From: Comamonadaceae bacterium UBA2121
Lineage (GTDB): Bacteria > Pseudomonadota > Gammaproteobacteria > Burkholderiales > Burkholderiaceae_C
Direction of reading: 5' to 3'
Length of the DNA stretch: 64,000 nt
Assembly: GCA_002331385.1 (NCBI GenBank)
Contig: DCYB01000005.1
Coordinates: forward strand, 1-64,000
A program made the translations under genes and the position numbers. The notes beneath the pieces were generated by a model. The model had not been told where the DNA came from, ran no database searches, and saw only the letters and a list, made by a program, of their open reading frames with translations. Position 1 is the stretch's first letter. The number at the start of each line of letters is the position of its first letter. This document shows, piece by piece, positions 8,749 to 16,758 of the stretch.

Positions 8749-9759
8749 ATGCATCTCTCGAACCCCACTCCTTTTCCCATCAACCGCCCGCGCCGTCTGC
8801 GCCGCGATGCGTTCACCCGCAACCTCGTGCGCGAGCACACGCTCACACCGCACGACCTGATCTACCCGGTCTTCGTGCACGAAGGCACCAACCTGCGTGT
8901 GCCCGTGCCGTCCATGCCCGGCGTGGATCGCCTGAGCCTGGACCTGCTGCTGCCGGTCGCTGAAGAATGCGTGAAGCTGGGCATTCCGGTGCTGTCCCTG
9001 TTCCCCTCGATCGAGCCGGATCTGAAGACGCCCGACGGCAAGGAAGCGCTGAACCCCGACGGACTTATCCCGCGCGTGGTGCGCAAGCTCAAGAGCGAAT
9101 TTCCCGATCTGGGCGTGCTCACCGACGTCGCACTCGACCCCTACACCAGCCACGGTCAGGACGGCATGCTCGACGAGACCGGCTACATCCTCAATGACGA
9201 GACGGTGGAAGTGCTGGTGGGTCAGGCGCTGGCGCACGCCGAAGCTGGAGTGGACATCGTCGCGCCCAGCGACATGATGGACGGGCGCATCGGCGCCATC
9301 CGCGAAGCGCTCGAATCGCACGGCCACATCCACACGCGCATCATGGCCTACAGCGCGAAGTACGCGAGCGCGTTCTACGGCCCGTTCCGCGACGCTGTGA
9401 ACACGCGCGGCGCGCTCGGCAAGGCGGACAAGAACGTCTACCAGATGGACCCCGGCAACACCGACGAGGCACTGCGCGAAGTGGCCATCGATCTGGCCGA
9501 GGGCGCGGACATGGTCATGGTGAAACCCGGCATGCCCTACCTCGACGTGGTGCGCCGCGTGAAGGACGAGTTCAAGGTGCCCACCTTCGCCTACCAAGTC
9601 AGCGGCGAATACGCCATGCTCAAGGCCGCTGCCGCCAACGGCTGGCTGGACCATGACAAGGTCATGATGGAAGCGCTCCTCGCCTTCAAGCGTGCCGGAG
9701 CCGATGGCGTGCTCACCTATTTCGCCATCGACGCCGCACGACTGATGAAGACCCCCTGA
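8749..9759 (+). CDS. hemB: Porphobilinogen synthase (delta-aminolevulinate dehydratase)
   Basis: This 336-residue enzyme joins two 5-aminolevulinate molecules into porphobilinogen, the second common step of tetrapyrrole synthesis. Both Schiff-base lysine regions are present (AYSAKYASAFYGPF and MVMVKPGMPYLD). The usual zinc cysteines are absent: the segment reads TDVALDPYTSHGQDG, the Mg-dependent, metal-site-degenerate form seen in many beta-proteobacteria and Pseudomonas. The ATG at 8749 was chosen for its GGAGGA ribosome binding site and the standard N-terminus; the frame is open for another 50 codons upstream. Confidence 0.97.
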   Translation: MHLSNPTPFPINRPRRLRRDAFTRNLVREHTLTPHDLIYPVFVHEGTNLRVPVPSMPGVDRLSLDLLLPVAEECVKLGIPVLSLFPSIEPDLKTPDGKEALNPDGLIPRVVRKLKSEFPDLGVLTDVALDPYTSHGQDGMLDETGYILNDETVEVLVGQALAHAEAGVDIVAPSDMMDGRIGAIREALESHGHIHTRIMAYSAKYASAFYGPFRDAVNTRGALGKADKNVYQMDPGNTDEALREVAIDLAEGADMVMVKPGMPYLDVVRRVKDEFKVPTFAYQVSGEYAMLKAAAANGWLDHDKVMMEALLAFKRAGADGVLTYFAIDAARLMKTP

Positions 9760-9790
9760 GGCGCTACGCGCCTTCCCCCTGGAAGGGGGA
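9760..9790 (+). repeat. Double GC hairpin directly after hemB
   Basis: Two adjacent hairpins start right after the hemB stop: GGCGC-TAC-GCGCC (9760-9772) and TCCCCC-TGGAA-GGGGGA (9774-9790). This composite resembles an intergenic element I remember from many Comamonadaceae genomes. There is no T-run, so it may act in mRNA 3'-end protection rather than simple termination. Confidence 0.5.
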
Positions 9791-9975
9791 CACGACGCCT
9801 GTGGCCCGGCACAGCCGGTTCCACGGCGTCTGCTGGCCTTGGCAGGCAAGCGCCGCGACGGATTCAGGTGCGCGTTTCGCTCTTTTCAATCGCGCTCACA
9901 GCCATCTGGGTCGACCGTGCGCCAATATGGGAAACTGTCACGATCTCGCGTTCAAGCCTTGTGTCGGAGACAGTC

Positions 9976-11208
9976 TTGCCAGAAAAAAATCCTGCTGCGT
10001 TTCGCGTTTTTCATATCAGCCCCAGCACTCCCGCGCGTGAGCTGAGCGCTCTGCCCACTGCGGCTCCCGAATCGGGCTTCTACTGGATTGCCTGCACGCG
10101 GGCGATGCTGGGCGAGCAATTGCAGCGCATGCAGGCCACCTTGCAGGCAGTGACCGGACAGCAGCTTGTGGATCTGCACGTGTCCGACCTGCTCAACGCG
10201 CAACTGCCTTCTCACTACGACTACACATCGCAGTACGACCTGTTGGTGTTCCGGCGGCTCAGTTCTGGAGCTACGGCCCACCCCACCGCCGCGGCAGGCG
10301 CGGAGCATTCGACGGATGCTGCGGCCGAATCCAATGCCACGCAGCGCAATCTGCTGCGTCGCCTGCGCACCAGCGCGGTGGGCTTCGTCGTCTTCGACAC
10401 GCTGCTGCTCACAGTGCATCCGGACGATTGCACCGTGCGCGAAGCCTACGCGGCGCGGCTGCTCGCACTCAGCTCCGGCGGCAATGGCGCGTCCATCGCG
10501 CCAACGCCACCGGTGGAGAGCGACACCTTGCCGCAAGAGACCACGCAGCGCGACCAGCGTGCAGGACTCCTCACCGCGGCGCGCATGCCCACCAGCCCGG
10601 CCGACGTGATGCTGCGTGTGGTGAACCTCATCGTCGATGGGTATCTCGACCTGCGCCGCGAACTCTCGCGCCAACTCGACCATTGGCAGGTGGAATTGCT
10701 GCGCCCGCGCGCCCGCGCCATCAACTGGACGGCGTTGCTGGAGTCGCGCCTGTCGCTGCACCAGCTCGATGAGATCTGCGAAGACCAGCGCACCGCCGTG
10801 CAAGACTGGATCGACGCGGTCGAAGGCTGGCCCTTGCCCGACACCCCTTCAGGCGTGCGCGAGATTGAACTGCTCAAGGTCCGCAGCCGCGACGTGCTGG
10901 AACACATTGAGCGCGTGGTGCACCACGTGCGCCGCCTGGAGCAAAGCGCAGAGACGGCGGTGCAGATGCATTTTTCGCTGCAAAGCAATCGCACCAACGA
11001 CATCATGCGCACGCTCACCGCACTGACGGCGGTGTTCCTGCCGCTGAACCTCATCGCCGGCATCTTCGGCATGAACTTTGAATTCACGCCCTTCGTGCAC
11101 ATGAAGGAAGGCTTCTGGTGGGCCATGGCGACGATGACCTTCATCGCCCTGACGCTGACGCTGTTCTTCGTGCGCAAGCGCTATCTGGCGCGGACCGGCC
11201 AGGGCTAA
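9976..11208 (+). CDS. CorA-family divalent metal transporter
   Basis: This protein of about 410 residues has a long soluble N-terminal domain rich in helices and two C-terminal membrane helices. The first helix ends with IAGIFGMNFE, containing the GMN signature of the Mg2+ channel family CorA, and the second is followed by a basic tail. The start is uncertain: no ATG fits well. A TTG at 9976 preceded by GGAGA gives MPEKNPAAFRVFHIS, the usual kind of N-terminus, while an upstream start at 9868 lacks support. The gene overlaps the end of the convergent response regulator gene by four bases. Confidence 0.87.
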   Translation: MPEKNPAAFRVFHISPSTPARELSALPTAAPESGFYWIACTRAMLGEQLQRMQATLQAVTGQQLVDLHVSDLLNAQLPSHYDYTSQYDLLVFRRLSSGATAHPTAAAGAEHSTDAAAESNATQRNLLRRLRTSAVGFVVFDTLLLTVHPDDCTVREAYAARLLALSSGGNGASIAPTPPVESDTLPQETTQRDQRAGLLTAARMPTSPADVMLRVVNLIVDGYLDLRRELSRQLDHWQVELLRPRARAINWTALLESRLSLHQLDEICEDQRTAVQDWIDAVEGWPLPDTPSGVREIELLKVRSRDVLEHIERVVHHVRRLEQSAETAVQMHFSLQSNRTNDIMRTLTALTAVFLPLNLIAGIFGMNFEFTPFVHMKEGFWWAMATMTFIALTLTLFFVRKRYLARTGQG

Positions 11209-11930
11209 CCACCCCGCGCAAACGCAGCCTGCATGGCCTGCACGCGCACGCCCACCTGCAGCTTCGCGTAGATGCGCCGCACCATGGCCCGCGCAACCGG
11301 GAGCGTGACGCCCATGTCATGCGCCACGGCTTCCAGCGTGTGCCCTTGCGCAACCGATTGCAGCAATTGTGCTTCGCGCGCCGAATGGGCGATCTCCGTT
11401 GGCAGGCCGGCCTCTTGCAAGGAGGTCCCCATGCTCAGCGCCTCGCGTCCGAGCAGCGCACGCGCCACCGCAGGGTGCAATGCGCTGCCGCCCGCGTGCA
11501 AACTGCGGATCTCATCGAGTGCATCAGCTGCGGACAAGCTTTTGAGCAGATAGCCCATGGCCCCCTGTTCGATGGCTCTCAGCACCGAAGGCGCATCCTC
11601 CAGATCCGTGCTGACCATGGTCGCCGTGAACGGAAACCGCGCCCTGCATTCGGCGATCACGTCCTGCGCACTGCCATCGGGCAAAGGAAGTCCGACCAAC
11701 AACACGTCCAGTTCCCCCGCCTCCAACGCGCCCATCGTTTCGGCCAGCCGCTGACGCGCCTGCTCGCGCGTGCCCACAGCCCAGCACAGATGCATGTCGG
11801 ACGCACGTGCGATGGCGCGCTCCAAAGCCATGCGATCGACGATGTCGTACTCCAGCACGGCGACAAAAATGGGGGGCGTGTATTCGGGGCGGGCATCTGC
11901 CCTACGGCGATCATCAAGCGGGGGCTGCAT
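11205..11930 (-). CDS. LuxR-type response regulator with a degenerate receiver domain
   Basis: This 241-residue protein has an N-terminal receiver-like domain (about residues 20-140) and a C-terminal LuxR/NarL-like helix-turn-helix (about 175-240). The acidic pair (LEYD) and the lysine (GYLLK) of a receiver remain. The phospho-acceptor position does not: the strand that should read DVLLVD..LPDG reads DVLLVG..LPDG, with a clear GGA glycine codon. It cannot be phosphorylated in the standard way. The helix-turn-helix also departs from the usual TVKxH pattern (PVARAMVRRIY). No histidine kinase gene is adjacent. Targets are unknown, and it may be constitutively active or respond to a ligand or partner. 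Confidence 0.75.
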   Translation of the reverse strand: MQPPLDDRRRADARPEYTPPIFVAVLEYDIVDRMALERAIARASDMHLCWAVGTREQARQRLAETMGALEAGELDVLLVGLPLPDGSAQDVIAECRARFPFTATMVSTDLEDAPSVLRAIEQGAMGYLLKSLSAADALDEIRSLHAGGSALHPAVARALLGREALSMGTSLQEAGLPTEIAHSAREAQLLQSVAQGHTLEAVAHDMGVTLPVARAMVRRIYAKLQVGVRVQAMQAAFARGG

Positions 11931-12213
11931 CGCGCCGATAGTTGCATTTTTTCAGGACGCAGTCATTGCGCCGAAATGCAGCAAAAACACCTTTGCGTTG
12001 CGCAAATTTACACGCAACGCGCGCAGGCCGGAACGTCAGTGCGACGCGCCATAGCGAACGACTCCCAAGGCCGAATTTGCATGGCAAAAATTTCAATCCT
12101 GCCCTAGTCGCGTCGCCACCACGCTCATGTGCTCAGCGCCATGCTGTGCGAGTGACTTTCCGCGCCCAAGCCGCCAGCCGCGCTCGAACTGCGGCCAGCC
12201 CGGCGCGACACCG

Positions 12214-12906
12214 TCAACCCACGTGCTGGGCGAAAAACGCCTGCGTGCGCTCGTCCGCCAGCTTGGCCGCCGCGGCGTCATACGAGCCGCGTTGATCGCA
12301 GTTGAAGCCGTGATCAGCAGCGTAGAGGCACACCTGGATATCCGGGTGCGCCTGCTCCAGCGCCTTCACGCTGGCCACGGAGATGTGCGCGTCCCTGTCA
12401 CCAAAGTGCGCCATGACGGGCACCTTGGGGGTGCGCGCGATTTCCTTTTCGGTCGTCATGCCGCCGCCGTAATACGGCACTGCGGCGGACAGGCCGCTCA
12501 ACTGTCCGGCCGCGCGCCATGCCAGCAATCCGCCCCAGCAGAAACCCATGATGCCAACCTTCTTGCCACCCGACTCCCGCGCCGCGTAGTCGATCGCCGC
12601 TTGCACGTCGGTCAGCACGCCCGCGCCGGGCAAGGCTTCGGCCTGCGCTTTGAGGGCCGCGCCCGCTTTGACGTCGTCGGCACCGTAGCCCAGATCGACA
12701 TCTTTTTGCAAACGCGCAAAGGTCGCAGGGGCCACCACCAGATAGCCGCGTTCGGCCCAGCGGTCGGCCACCGAGCGGATGTGCGCATTCACGCCAAAAA
12801 TCTCCTGCAGCACAACCAGCGCACCGCGTGGCACACCCTGTGGCTTGCACACGTATGCGGGAAAAGTGGCACCGTCCGAAGCGGTGAGATCGATGAAACT
12901 GCCCAT
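12214..12906 (-). CDS. Dienelactone hydrolase family protein
   Basis: This 230-residue protein has the catalytic triad of the family: Cys123 in GFCWGG, Asp172 in FGDRDAH and His199 in ADHGFNC. Classical dienelactone hydrolase opens dienelactone to maleylacetate in chloroaromatic breakdown, but many homologues are general carboxyl esterases and no aromatic catabolic genes adjoin, so the substrate is open. The ATG at 12906 was chosen for its AAAGGAG ribosome binding site and the usual MGSFIDL start. It is divergent from the SDR gene at 13037. Confidence 0.9.
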   Translation of the reverse strand: MGSFIDLTASDGATFPAYVCKPQGVPRGALVVLQEIFGVNAHIRSVADRWAERGYLVVAPATFARLQKDVDLGYGADDVKAGAALKAQAEALPGAGVLTDVQAAIDYAARESGGKKVGIMGFCWGGLLAWRAAGQLSGLSAAVPYYGGGMTTEKEIARTPKVPVMAHFGDRDAHISVASVKALEQAHPDIQVCLYAADHGFNCDQRGSYDAAAAKLADERTQAFFAQHVG

Positions 12907-13036
12907 GTTGTCGCGTCTCCTTTGCTGCGATATTGGAGGTCTGCACGCGCGCCGCAAAGACCATATGCCGAAAGGCAGAACCATTCGCGCCGGATGATGC
13001 GAGGACAATCGCGCACAACGAACGGACCATCTTGCC

Positions 13037-13801
13037 ATGAACAGAGAAAACCATTTGAACAAGGTCGTACTCGTCACCGGAGGCAGCCGCGGAATCGGCG
13101 CGGCAACGGCTCTGCTCGCGGCACGCACGGGCTGGACCGTGGCCGTCAACTACCGCAAGCATGCGCACGCCGCGCAGGACGTCGTGCGACAGATTCGCGA
13201 CGCAGGCGGCAGCGCCGTGGCTATCCAGGGCGATGTCTCCGTCGAGGCGGATGTGATCACCATGTTCGAGACGCTCGACCATGAGCTCGGCCCGCTGTCC
13301 GCTTTAGTGAACAACGCCGGGGTGGTCGATCACGCCGCGCGGGTGGACCAGATGCTGGGCGAACGCCTGCGCCGCATGTTCAGCATCAACGTGCTGGGCA
13401 GCTTCTATTGCGCGCGCGAAGCCGTGCGGCGCATGAGCACGCGCCATGGCGGAGCGGGCGGCAGCATCGTCAACGTATCGAGCGCGGCGTCGCGCCTGGG
13501 CTCGCCCGGAGAATACGTCGACTACGCGGCATCGAAAGGCGCACTCGACGTGCTGACCATCGGTCTTGCCAAGGAAGTGGCCGCCGAAGGCATTCGCGTG
13601 AACGCAGTGCGCCCGGCCTTCATCGACACCGAAATCCACGCCAGCGGTGGCCGACCTGATCGCGTGCACCAGCTGGTGCCCGGCATCCCCATGGGGCGCG
13701 GCGGCAGCGCCGACGAAGTGGCCGAAGCCATCGTCTGGCTGATGTCGGACGCATCGCCCTACACCACCATGTCCTTCCTCGACATTTCCGGCGCAAAATA
13801 A
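13037..13801 (+). CDS. SDR-family oxidoreductase
   Basis: This 254-residue short-chain dehydrogenase/reductase has the nucleotide-binding motif TGGSRGIG at 14-21, the NNAG motif at 92-95, a catalytic Ser in NVSSAAS and the pair Tyr163/Lys167 (YAASK). It is of the classical FabG/glucose 1-dehydrogenase-like type and likely uses NADP(H), judging by the Arg/Lys after the second strand (NYRKH). The substrate cannot be predicted. It diverges from the dienelactone hydrolase gene across 130 bases and precedes marC on the same strand. Confidence 0.9.
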   Translation: MNRENHLNKVVLVTGGSRGIGAATALLAARTGWTVAVNYRKHAHAAQDVVRQIRDAGGSAVAIQGDVSVEADVITMFETLDHELGPLSALVNNAGVVDHAARVDQMLGERLRRMFSINVLGSFYCAREAVRRMSTRHGGAGGSIVNVSSAASRLGSPGEYVDYAASKGALDVLTIGLAKEVAAEGIRVNAVRPAFIDTEIHASGGRPDRVHQLVPGIPMGRGGSADEVAEAIVWLMSDASPYTTMSFLDISGAK

Positions 13802-13834
13802 CGGACCGCAGCTACCCGCCGCCACCGCCTCATC

Positions 13835-14482
13835 ATGGACCTGAAACCACTCATCTCCCTGCTGGCCATCGTCAATCCATTGGCGATCGTTCCCTTTTTC
13901 ATTCACTACACACAAGGCTTCAACGAAGAGCAAAAGCGCCAGACCGTCCGCACCGCCGCCATCAGCACGTTTTTCGTGATCTCTGGTTGCGCCCTGCTTG
14001 GCCTGCAGGTGCTGAGCTTCTTCAACATCTCGCTGCAAAGCTTCCAGGTGGGTGGCGGCATGCTGCTGCTCATCAGCGCGCTGAACATGCTGAACGCCCG
14101 CCCCGCCGAAGACAAGCCCAACAGCGCCACCTTCGAAGCGGGCGCGGAGAAGGCCGCCATGGGCAACAGCATTGCCGTGGTGCCGCTCACCATTCCGCTG
14201 CTCACCGGCCCGGCGGCCATGTCCACCGTCGTGATCTATGCCAATCAGGCGCACACGATCTGGCAGCACATCGTGCTGCTCGGTTATGGTGTGGTGCTGG
14301 CGGGCGCGGTGTGGATCTGCTTTTCGCTGGCCGAACCGATTTCGCGCGTGCTGGGCAAAACCGGCATCAACGTGATGACACGGCTGTTCGGCCTGATCCT
14401 TGCCGCCCTCGCCGTGGAAGTGATGGCCGTGGGCCTGACCCGGTTGTTCCCGATTCTTGCCACACGCTATCCGCCTTTGTGA
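13835..14482 (+). CDS. MarC/UPF0056-family inner membrane protein
   Basis: This 215-residue protein has six hydrophobic segments and the family hallmark near the N-terminus (LLAIVNPLAIVPFFI), with a second half-repeat around GNSIAVVPLTIPLLTGPAAM. Once linked to multiple antibiotic resistance, MarC proteins now have no agreed function; they are probable transporters. The gene lies 33 bases after the SDR gene and 30 bases before creB on the same strand, so it may share a transcript with either. Confidence 0.88.
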   Translation: MDLKPLISLLAIVNPLAIVPFFIHYTQGFNEEQKRQTVRTAAISTFFVISGCALLGLQVLSFFNISLQSFQVGGGMLLLISALNMLNARPAEDKPNSATFEAGAEKAAMGNSIAVVPLTIPLLTGPAAMSTVVIYANQAHTIWQHIVLLGYGVVLAGAVWICFSLAEPISRVLGKTGINVMTRLFGLILAALAVEVMAVGLTRLFPILATRYPPL

Positions 14483-14512
14483 CCACCGAAGTGACCTCAT
14501 CGCACACCTGAC

Positions 14513-15235
14513 ATGGCCAGCCGCATCCTGCTGCTTGAAGACGACCCGGCAATCGCCCGCACCGTGATCTACACGCTGGAGCGCGAAGGACTCACGATCA
14601 ATCACAGCCTGTTGCTGAGCGACGCGCGCACCTTGCTCGCACAGTCGCGATTCGACGCCCTCATCCTCGACGTGGGCCTGCCCGATGGCAACGGCCTGGA
14701 GTTGCTGCGCGAGCTGCGCCAACTGCCCGCGCACCAAGCTACGCCGGTCCTGATGCTGAGCGCACACGGGGAAGAGATCGATCGCGTGCTCGGGCTGGAG
14801 CTGGGTGCGGACGACTACGTGGCCAAGCCCTTCAGCCCGCGCGAGCTTGCCGCGCGGGTGAAAGGGCTGCTGCGCCGCGCGGGCAATGGTGCGCCGGCCA
14901 ACGGACATGCCGCGCCCACTCCCACAGGCATTGCACAGCCCTTCCGGAACGACCCCGAGGGCCAGCGCATGTACTTTCAGGGCGAGCCGCTCGCGCTCAC
15001 GCGGCGCGAATACCGCTTGCTCTCCACCCTGCTCGCAGGCGCTGGTCGCATCCATTCGCGCGATGCCCTGCTCACCGCTGCCTGGGGTGACGACAGCGAC
15101 AGCACCGACCGCACCATCGACACCCACATCAAAACGCTGCGCGCCAAGCTGCGACTGGCCGACGCCACGCGCGACTACATCAGCACGCATCGCGGCATGG
15201 GCTACTGCCTCGATCTGCAGCCCGCGCAGGACTGA
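14513..15235 (+). CDS. creB: Two-component response regulator CreB
   Basis: This 240-residue OmpR-type regulator has an N-terminal receiver (residues 1-120) with the phospho-acceptor Asp53 in LILDVGLPDGNG and a Lys in DDYVAKPFSPREL. The winged helix is C-terminal (about 145-235), ending YISTHRGMGYCL. Its identity as CreB rests on similarity plus the following creC and creD genes. CreB activates the cre regulon, which responds to carbon metabolism in E. coli and to loss of PBP4-type proteins in Pseudomonas and Aeromonas. A matching DNA site lies before creD. Confidence 0.9.
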   Translation: MASRILLLEDDPAIARTVIYTLEREGLTINHSLLLSDARTLLAQSRFDALILDVGLPDGNGLELLRELRQLPAHQATPVLMLSAHGEEIDRVLGLELGADDYVAKPFSPRELAARVKGLLRRAGNGAPANGHAAPTPTGIAQPFRNDPEGQRMYFQGEPLALTRREYRLLSTLLAGAGRIHSRDALLTAAWGDDSDSTDRTIDTHIKTLRAKLRLADATRDYISTHRGMGYCLDLQPAQD

Positions 15236-15240
15236 GCCGC

Positions 15241-16680
15241 ATGCGACTCGGCCTGCGACTGCTGTTCGCCTTCTTCATCATCAACGGCATCGCGGCGTTC
15301 TTCATCCTGCGCGTCTTCACGGCAGAGATCAAACCCAGCGTGCGCGAAGTCATGGAAGACATGATGGTGGACACCGCCAACATCCTGGCGGAACTCGCCA
15401 GCGACGAAGTGGCGAGCGGACGCATGAGCCTCACACAGCGCGGCGCACCTGAAAGCGTTTTTGCGCGCAGCGTGCGCCGCTATGCCACGCGCCCCATCGA
15501 CGCCACGATCTGGGGATTCTCCAAACAATCGCTCGACTACCGCATCTACGTGGTGGACGCATCCGGGCATGTGATCTTCGACAGCGAAGGCCGCGCCGAA
15601 GGGCTGGATTATTCGCGCTGGCGCGACGTGGCGCTGACCCTGCGCGGCGAATACGGCGCACGCGCATCACGCGACGTGGCCGAGGATGACGCCAGCGGCG
15701 TGATGTACGTGGCCGCGCCCATCGTGCACAACGAGCAAATCATCGGCGCGCTCACCGTGGCGAAGCCCACGCGCACCGTGCAGCGCTTCATCGAGCGCGC
15801 CGAGCGCAAAGTGCTCAAGGGCGGCGTGCTGCTGCTCGCGCTGTCCGCGCTGGTGGGCATTGGCATCACGCTGTGGATCGTGTGGCACGTGCGCCGCCTG
15901 CGCGACTACGCACTCAGCGTGCAGGCGCCCAGCGAATCCATGGCTGCCCCACCGCCCGTGCCGCAAGTGCCCGGCGAGCTGGGCGATCTCGCACGCGCCA
16001 TGGACCACATGCGCGAGCGGCTCGAAGGCCGCGATTACATCGAAGGCTACGTGCGCGCGCTCACGCATGAACTCAAGAGCCCCGTCGCCGCCATTCGCGG
16101 CGCGGGAGAGCTACTGCAAGACGACCTGCCCGACGATGACCGCGCCGCATTCTCCGCACAGGTCGTAGAGCAAAGCGAGCGACTGCAGCGCCTCATCGAC
16201 CGCCTGCTGGAACTGAGCAAACTGGAGCAGCGCCAGCACGCCGACCCGGCCGCGCCCGCCTCCCTGCGCGATTGCGCCGACCGCGCAGCGGCCCAATGCT
16301 CGGCGCGCGCACGCCAGCGCGACATCGCACTCAGCGTCACCGGGGACGGTGCCTGCGGCCCGTGGGAAGCGGGCCTCGTCACCCTCGCCATCGGCAACCT
16401 GATCGACAACGCCATCGATTTTTCACCCGCCAACGGCACGATTCACATCGACCTGCAAGGCGCGACCATCACCGTCACCGACGAAGGCCCTGGCGTGCCC
16501 GACTACGCCCTCGCACGCCTCGGCGAACGCTTCTTCACCACCCCGCGCCCCGATGGCTCGCGCAGCGGCTCCGGGCTGGGACTGGCGATCGTGAAGCGGA
16601 TCGTGGATCTGCATGGCGGGCAATGGCAGTTGTTCAATCTGGAGCCCGGCTTTCGCGTGCGCTTGCATCTGGCTGTGTGA
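15241..16680 (+). CDS. creC: Sensor histidine kinase CreC
   Basis: This 479-residue membrane kinase begins with a transmembrane helix (residues 6-25). A periplasmic sensor of about 165 residues follows, then a second helix (about 195-217), a HAMP-like linker, the H-box LTHELKSPVAA with His276, an N-box in GNLIDNAIDFSP, and G boxes (DEGPGVP, GSGLGLAIV). It starts five bases after creB. All catalytic motifs are intact. Confidence 0.9.
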   Translation: MRLGLRLLFAFFIINGIAAFFILRVFTAEIKPSVREVMEDMMVDTANILAELASDEVASGRMSLTQRGAPESVFARSVRRYATRPIDATIWGFSKQSLDYRIYVVDASGHVIFDSEGRAEGLDYSRWRDVALTLRGEYGARASRDVAEDDASGVMYVAAPIVHNEQIIGALTVAKPTRTVQRFIERAERKVLKGGVLLLALSALVGIGITLWIVWHVRRLRDYALSVQAPSESMAAPPPVPQVPGELGDLARAMDHMRERLEGRDYIEGYVRALTHELKSPVAAIRGAGELLQDDLPDDDRAAFSAQVVEQSERLQRLIDRLLELSKLEQRQHADPAAPASLRDCADRAAAQCSARARQRDIALSVTGDGACGPWEAGLVTLAIGNLIDNAIDFSPANGTIHIDLQGATITVTDEGPGVPDYALARLGERFFTTPRPDGSRSGSGLGLAIVKRIVDLHGGQWQLFNLEPGFRVRLHLAV

Positions 16681-16698
16681 TCCCTTCGGCGTTGCCAC

Positions 16699-16714
16699 TT
16701 CACACCCACTTCAC
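16699..16714 (+). promoter_or_regulatory. CreB recognition site (cre/blr tag)
   Basis: The 16-base sequence TTCAC-ACCCAC-TTCAC is a perfect match to the described CreB tag, TTCAC-N6-TTCAC, known from E. coli and Aeromonas. It ends 44 bases before the creD start and lies in the only gap of the creBCD cluster. The position fits activation of creD by the neighbouring CreB. Confidence 0.85.
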
Positions 16715-16758
16715 AAACTTCATCCGGTGCTCACGCGCAGCGCGAACACTGCGGCTTC

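Noticed and set aside
11118..12107. Plus-strand frame of 329 codons over the response regulator gene
   Set aside because: It overlaps corA and the regulator on the other strand and shows no protein features.
13304..15190. 628-codon frame opposite SDR, marC and creB
   Set aside because: It spans three recognised genes on the other strand and has no domain or ribosome binding site.
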